Below, in pieces: positions 57,180-62,000 of a stretch of 62,000 nucleotides of DNA. The notes beneath the pieces were generated by a model. The model saw only the letters and a list, made by a program, of their open reading frames with translations. It had not been told where the DNA came from and ran no database searches. Position 1 is the first letter of the stretch. Each line of letters starts with the position of its first letter. The stretch lies in assembly GCF_030272615.1 (NCBI RefSeq), contig NC_081412.1, positions 539,549,835-539,611,834 on the forward strand. The letters are read 5' to 3'. This stretch comes from Cryptomeria japonica (lineage: Eukaryota > Streptophyta > Pinopsida > Cupressales > Cupressaceae). Position numbers and translations under genes: made by a program.

Positions 57180-58762
57180 TGATGGGTTGGTGCTTGGGAT
57201 AGACTAGCCTAGTCTATGCTCTTGGTTCCTTTCCTTGGATCACTTGGTGTTCTCCTCACACCCTAGGGTCTCTAGGACTTCCTTTTCTTGATAAACCCAC
57301 TGACCTTTCCCAATCCACCCACCAATGAGTTGCTATGCTGCTCCTAAGGTCTCACCTACTCATGAGACTCAAAACCCCTTACTATGGCTAATAAGGGCTA
57401 GGCTTGTTCCACACCTTCCAAGGTCTTAGCAAGGTTAAATAAGGTCTTAAACCATGCTTTACATCCCTCCATGTGCCCCCAATAAGTTTCTATCTTCATC
57501 CTTTCTACCGATTTCACTATTTTGTGTTTTTGCTTACAAAACAAGGATACAAGGATTAGGACCAATTAGGCCTCCTACCCGGTCCCTTAGAGATTTCTCT
57601 CACAAACGATGCATACACAACCCAAACTCCCAAAATAGACTACCATTAAATTGTCAAGGGCTTAACGATTTTCTAGGTTTTGGGCCTCCAAGTGGTCGTA
57701 CAGTGCCTTGGGCAAATTTTGGGGTTTTTAAGGGTTTTGTGAGGGTTTTGTGGTCTGCCTGGGTCATAGTGAGTGTTTTGTGTTTTAGCCACCATGTCTG
57801 GATTGGTGAAGGCTCCTCCTTCACACCAATGATTCTTCAAACACTCCTCTACACCTCCTCCAAAGGATGTACTTTCCTCTATCCAACCTTGCTCTCCAAG
57901 ACCTCTGCAATTTAACCTCTCCTAGTCGGGCACTGTTCAGTCTCACCTAGGATTGGGTCTCTTGATGGCCTCCCTCCATTTTCAAGGGCCCTACTTTCTT
58001 TTCAATATGGTACAAGGTCTAAACTCTCATTCGCCATGGTTTCATGGTGGTTCCATAATGGGGAATGGAGTTATGCAACCATTTACACAATCCTGTCCAA
58101 AACTAGACAGAAAGAAGATAGTTTGCAAAATATTGACAAACACACACAATTTGCAAATATAAACCTAATATAATTGCTCATAATGAAATTATTTACACCA
58201 TAGAAGACACTCAACATAGTTTTACATCCAAATCAATCCTCTAACCAGTTTGTTTGCTTCATTCATATTGACCGGTAACCAAAATGCAGTCATAGTCAGG
58301 TCTGTTTGCTTAGGCTATACAATATCTGACATCCAACCCATTAATTTAGGGTTTGGAAATACTTATACTACCCATACCTTGGTCTATGTGCCCATACTAG
58401 GGTTTTCCATGCTAATCTAAAGAATTTGACATCATGGTGGAAAAGTTGCTTGACAACTTTTAAAAGTTGTCATGCAACTTTTGAGCAACTTTCTCAATGT
58501 TGCTTTTCATGACTCCTAAACCCACATTGGGCCAACCTAAGGACACCACCATGTTATAAAGGACCCCTAAACACCTCAAAGACACACATACCCTCCATTT
58601 TCAAGAAAATCACAATCTTGACTTATGACCCCTAAGATCTCCACTAGGACCCTACCTAGGACCTATGAGCATATGGCTCATTATTTTATGTACAATGGTT
58701 TCATAGGAAGCATAACACCAACAAAACAAGAAGGAGGGAGATATTTAAAGGGTGCTCTTACA
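57180..58762 (-). repeat. Chromovirus 3' LTR
   Basis: The right boundary is secure: the minus strand reads TGTAAGAGCACCC directly after the PPT. The left boundary (TGATGGGTTGGTGCTTGG at 57180) is inferred from TG and from the end of the neighbouring gene. Size would be 1583 bp. Open frames inside (57454-57915) have no domain. Confidence 0.6.
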
Positions 58763-58785
58763 CCATACTCCCCCTCTACACAAAA
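58763..58785 (-). promoter_or_regulatory. Chromovirus polypurine tract
   Basis: The minus strand reads GTGTAGAGGGGGAGTATGG immediately before the LTR. Confidence 0.8.
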
Positions 58786-58799
58786 CTAAGAAAAAGAAG

Positions 58800-60140
58800 A
58801 AGAAATGAGAGCCGGGTCTATTCCAAGTGTCTTGAACCTGCTCTCCTCCACCCATGTAGCTTCAGATACTAGTTGATCTACCCATTTTACTAAGTGCTCC
58901 ATGTAGACCTAGTGTCTAGTAGACTTCTTCACCCTTGATTCCAAGAGCTCCTCTACTTTAGGCTTCTTTACTTGAGGTAAGGTATTTACATCCAAGTCTT
59001 GTAATACCTTAGCTTGGTTCTCAGTCTGCCCTGCTATCTCTCCCTTGTACATTACTAGATTAGCAACATTAAAGACTGGTGAAATGGCTAAGTCTTAAGG
59101 TAAATCAACCTTATAGGCATTCTCACCATATTTTTCTATAATTTGACAAGGTCCTACTCTCTTCATCTACAGTTTGGTAGGCTTACCACTTTGCATCCTG
59201 GCTTTGCTCAAATGTACCATCACATAATCACCCACCTTGAACTGAACTTCTTTCCTTCTCTTATCCACTTTGGCCTTCAGTTTTTGAGTGGATTTAAGGA
59301 TGGGCTTCTTAACTTTCTCTTTAACTTCCTTGATGGTTTGATTGAAGTCCTCTACTTTCTCGCTCTTCATCTCCAAAGTACTAAGGTCTCTCAACTCACA
59401 TACTCCCCTTGGATGTTTTCCATACACAACCTCAAAAGGGCTTCTACAAGTGGTCCTATTCACACTTTCATTATATGCATACTATACTTGAGGAATGATT
59501 AGGTCCCATGTCTGATCATATTCCTTAGTTAAACACCTCAACAAATTGCCTAAGACCCTATTGATGACTTCAGTTTGACCATCTATTTTTGGATGGTAAG
59601 CTGAGCTAAATGACAAGTTAGTTCCTAGTCTCCCCCATAATGTCTGCCAAAACTGACCCATGAACTTGTTGTCCCTGTCTGAAACAATACTTAAAGGGAG
59701 TCCACGAATCCTAACAATCTCTTTGAAGAAGATATGTGCAACATAGCTAGCATCATGTGTAGTCTTACATGGTATGAAATGACTCATCTTGGAAAATCTA
59801 TCTACTACCAGATAGATGTTGTCCATACCTATTTTAGTCTTGGGAAGTCCTACTACAAAGTCCATGCTTATACATTCCCAAGGTCTGTTAGGGACCAGCA
59901 ATGGTTGATAAAGACCAGCATTGCTTGATCCTCCTTTGCTCTTTGACACAATCCACATTGCTCTAAATACCTCTTTACATCTCTTGGCAACTTTGGCCAA
60001 TAGTAGTACCTCTGTACTAAATCCAAGGTTTTGTTGACTCCAAAGTGTCCACTTAAACTGCCATTATGTTTTTCTTGGATGAGGTTCTCCCTCATGGATC
60101 CTCTAGGTACACACAACTGGTTACCCTTGAACAAGAGACC
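58800..60140 (-). pseudogene. Chromovirus integrase with chromodomain
   Basis: The H2C2 zinc-binding part reads HNGSLSGHFGVNKTLDLVQR and YLEQCGLCQRAK (60070-59940). The core domain has WECISMDFVVGLPKTKIGMD, RGLPLSIVSDRDNKFMGQFW and HPKIDGQTEVINRVLGNLLR, so D, D and E are intact. The C-terminal part (59463-59167) includes KVDKRRKEVQFKVGDYVMVH, then DLAISPVFNVANLVMYKG. The chromodomain (58960-58830) reads VEELLESRVKKSTRH, a stop, VYMEHLVKWVDQLVSEATWV, with the W..W..TW aromatic residues. Frameshifts near 59990 and 59475 break the frame. Confidence 0.9.
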
Positions 60141-60179
60141 ATTTTGGAGAGTGTAATCTGCATACTCACCATGGAAATG

Positions 60180-62000
60180 GTTGTCAAACTCTTTGCAAAC
60201 CTTGTAAGCTGATGAGAAGTCTTCATCTCCTTCATAGAGGTCTTTGAAACCTTCTATTCCTATGCTCTACAACTGTAGTTCTTGAACTATCAACAACTTC
60301 CTGCTTAATGCATCTGCCACCTTATTAATTTGCCCCTTCTTATGCTTGATGGTGAAGGTGAAGGATTGGAGTTATTCCATCCATTTCAGATGTCTATTGT
60401 TGAGTTTCTCTTGAGTGTTAATGTAACTCAATGCCTGGTTGTCTGTGAACACTACAAATTCCTTTGGGAGTAGGTAATGCCTCCATTTCTTTAGAGACTG
60501 CACTAATGCACTAATGCATACAACTCTAGGTCATAGGTTGAGTACTTCTTCTTTACTTCATTAAGCTTCTCACTAAAAAATGCCATAGGTCTTCCCTCTT
60601 GACTCAACACACCACCTACTACAATTCCACTTGCATCACACTCCAAAGTGAATAGTTTATCAAACGTAGGTAGGAGAAAGATAGGTTTTGTGGCTACTTC
60701 TTGTTTCAACAACTAAAATGCTTTGTCAGGCTACTCAGTCCATTCAAACTTAGTTTTAAGACCTCCCTTAATGGTGTTAAGGGATGGTGCACATATACCA
60801 CTGAAGTTCCTCACAAACTTCCTAGAGAATTGAGTTAATCCATCGAAACTTCTAACCTTAGTCCCTGTTTTAGGTGCAGGCCAATTCAAGATTGCCTCCA
60901 TCTTCAAGGTTCCTTTAGACACCACAAATCCTAAGTAGACTAGCTCTTGCTTCAAGAAGTCACACTTCTCTAGGTTGATGGATAGCTTCTCCTCATGCAA
61001 CCTCTCTAAGACTAACCTCAAATGCTCAAGGTGCTCCTCTTTGGTTCTGCTATAGATGAGAATGTCATCTAGGTACACCACCACAAATCTGCCTGTGAAA
61101 TCCTTCAACACTTCATTCATCAACCTCGTGAAGGTTCTTAGAGCATTGGTGAGTCCAAATGGCATCACAAGCCATTCATACAATCCTTCTATGGTTTTAA
61201 AAGAAGTCTTCCACTCATCACCCTCCTTAATTCTTATCTGGTGATAACCACTTTTAAGGTCTAGCTTGGTGAAATACATAGCCCCTCCTAAACAGTCCAT
61301 TAGATCCTCTATTCTAGGAATAGGAAACCTATACCTTATGGTAATCCTATTGATTTCTCTTGAGTCAATGCAAAGTCTCTACTTACCTCCTTTTTTTGAT
61401 GCTAGCACTACCGGAACTGCACATGGGCTGATGCTCTTCTTAATCAGTCCTGGTCCAATAACTCCTACACTTGCCTCGCTACCTCCTTATTCTAATCAGG
61501 TGCAAGTTTATATGCAGCCTTTTTAGGTAAGGATGCACTGGGAACAAATTCTATTTGATGACTTATAGACCTTCTTGGTGGGAGTGTTGCAGGTGTTCCA
61601 TCACTCACTATGTCCTTATACTCTTTCAACATGTGCTTCACCTCCTTGGGTATCTCTTCCTGCAACTTGTCTTCTTCCTCCTTTGGCTTCACAAAGATGG
61701 CACACTTCACTATCTCCTACTCATGTAGCAAGTTTAAAAACTCTTTACCGGTAGCCAATAAAACACTAGGTGTTCTTGAAGTTCCCTCTTCATTCTCTGT
61801 CAAAGACTGAATCTTGAAGGTCTTGATGTCCTTCTTAAAGGAAATAGAGTTCTCCTCTCCATCATAGATCACCTTCCTATCAAATTGCTAGGGTCTTCCT
61901 AGCAATAAGTGACATGCATCCATAGGTAACACATTGCAAAGGATCTTATCCTTGTATCCTCCAATAGAAAACTCTACCCAAGTCTGCTCATTGACTAGCA
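60180..62000 (-). pseudogene. Chromovirus protease-RT linker, reverse transcriptase and RNase H
   Basis: The minus strand at 61710-61492 reads ISHQIEFVPSASLPKKAAYK. RT follows with [30 protein letters not shown] and [20 protein letters not shown] (YLDD near 61075), then [20 protein letters not shown]. Between GTLKM and AILNW about six codons (DPEKVE in typical relatives) are missing. RNase H (60712-60180) reads FTLECDASGIVVGGVLSQEG and KKKYSTYDLELYALV. Several TAG/TAA stops occur between 61490 and 61300, where FTQE and ..P.G.. fragments of RT motif 1 remain. Confidence 0.92.

Larger units (their letters stand above)
57180..62000 (-). mobile_element. Ty3/gypsy chromovirus, 3' part
   Basis: On the minus strand, from the right edge: gag-pro/RT linker, RT, RNase H, integrase, chromodomain, PPT and a 3' LTR ending at 57180. 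The chromodomain after integrase places it among plant chromoviruses. The 5' LTR and gag lie outside the window. Scattered stops and small deletions show that it is inactive. It is inserted a few bases from the ATG of the minus-strand gene ending the previous element. Confidence 0.9.

Noticed and set aside
57454-57915. 153-codon frame on the plus strand
   Set aside because: It lies inside the chromovirus LTR, opposite to the element's direction, and has no domain.

Overview
The window looks like nuclear DNA of a gymnosperm, most likely a conifer. It is AT-rich, it is built almost wholly of old and nested retroelements, and it holds a Penelope-like element with a GIY-YIG domain, a class that among plants I know mainly from conifers. 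There is no intact host gene. Nearly every coding stretch carries stops or frameshifts.

Layout. 1-141 is the end of an LTR of the same family that dominates 32.8-46.9 kb. 142-2156 is a decayed stretch containing a piece of organellar-type EF-Tu, followed by a probable polypurine tract and LTR start. 3058-12180 is one large plant L1-type LINE (ORF1, then endonuclease, RT, zf-RVT and RNase H), bracketed by an 18-bp target duplication with one mismatch. It has an unusually long 3' part that carries a third ORF. A tRNA-like SINE (13.4 kb) and long microsatellites follow. 14.6-19.0 kb is the Penelope-like element on the minus strand, split by a 2464-bp non-coding LTR element with two 450-bp LTRs and a 5-bp duplication. 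19-25 kb holds an LTR remnant, two minus-strand coding scraps and tandem repeats. 25.3-28.1 kb is a dying minus-strand Ty1/copia. 28.6-32.5 kb is featureless AT-rich DNA.

32838-46856 is a pair of related minus-strand LTR elements, one inserted inside an LTR of the other. The inner copy (33430-41572) has two 1284-bp LTRs, a perfect ATTTG duplication, a primer site matching tRNA-Trp, and gag plus a protease-like region but no RT or integrase. Both elements carry arrays of near-perfect palindromes at the same distance upstream of the LTR TATA box, with unrelated sequences, plus recurring GGACC...GGTCC hairpins in U5 and leader.

46903-49975 is the 5' half of a plus-strand copia. It is cut by what looks like a DNA transposon (49976-57179). 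That element carries a multi-exon transposase-like gene on the plus strand (introns all phase 1) and, convergent to it, a small minus-strand gene of six phase-0 exons in which two exon types alternate as duplicated copies. This element is in turn cut by a minus-strand chromovirus (57180 to beyond the window) with RT, RNase H, integrase and chromodomain. The missing right halves of the copia and of the DNA element should lie beyond the window.

All calls were made by eye, without database searches. Family names rest on motif recognition.
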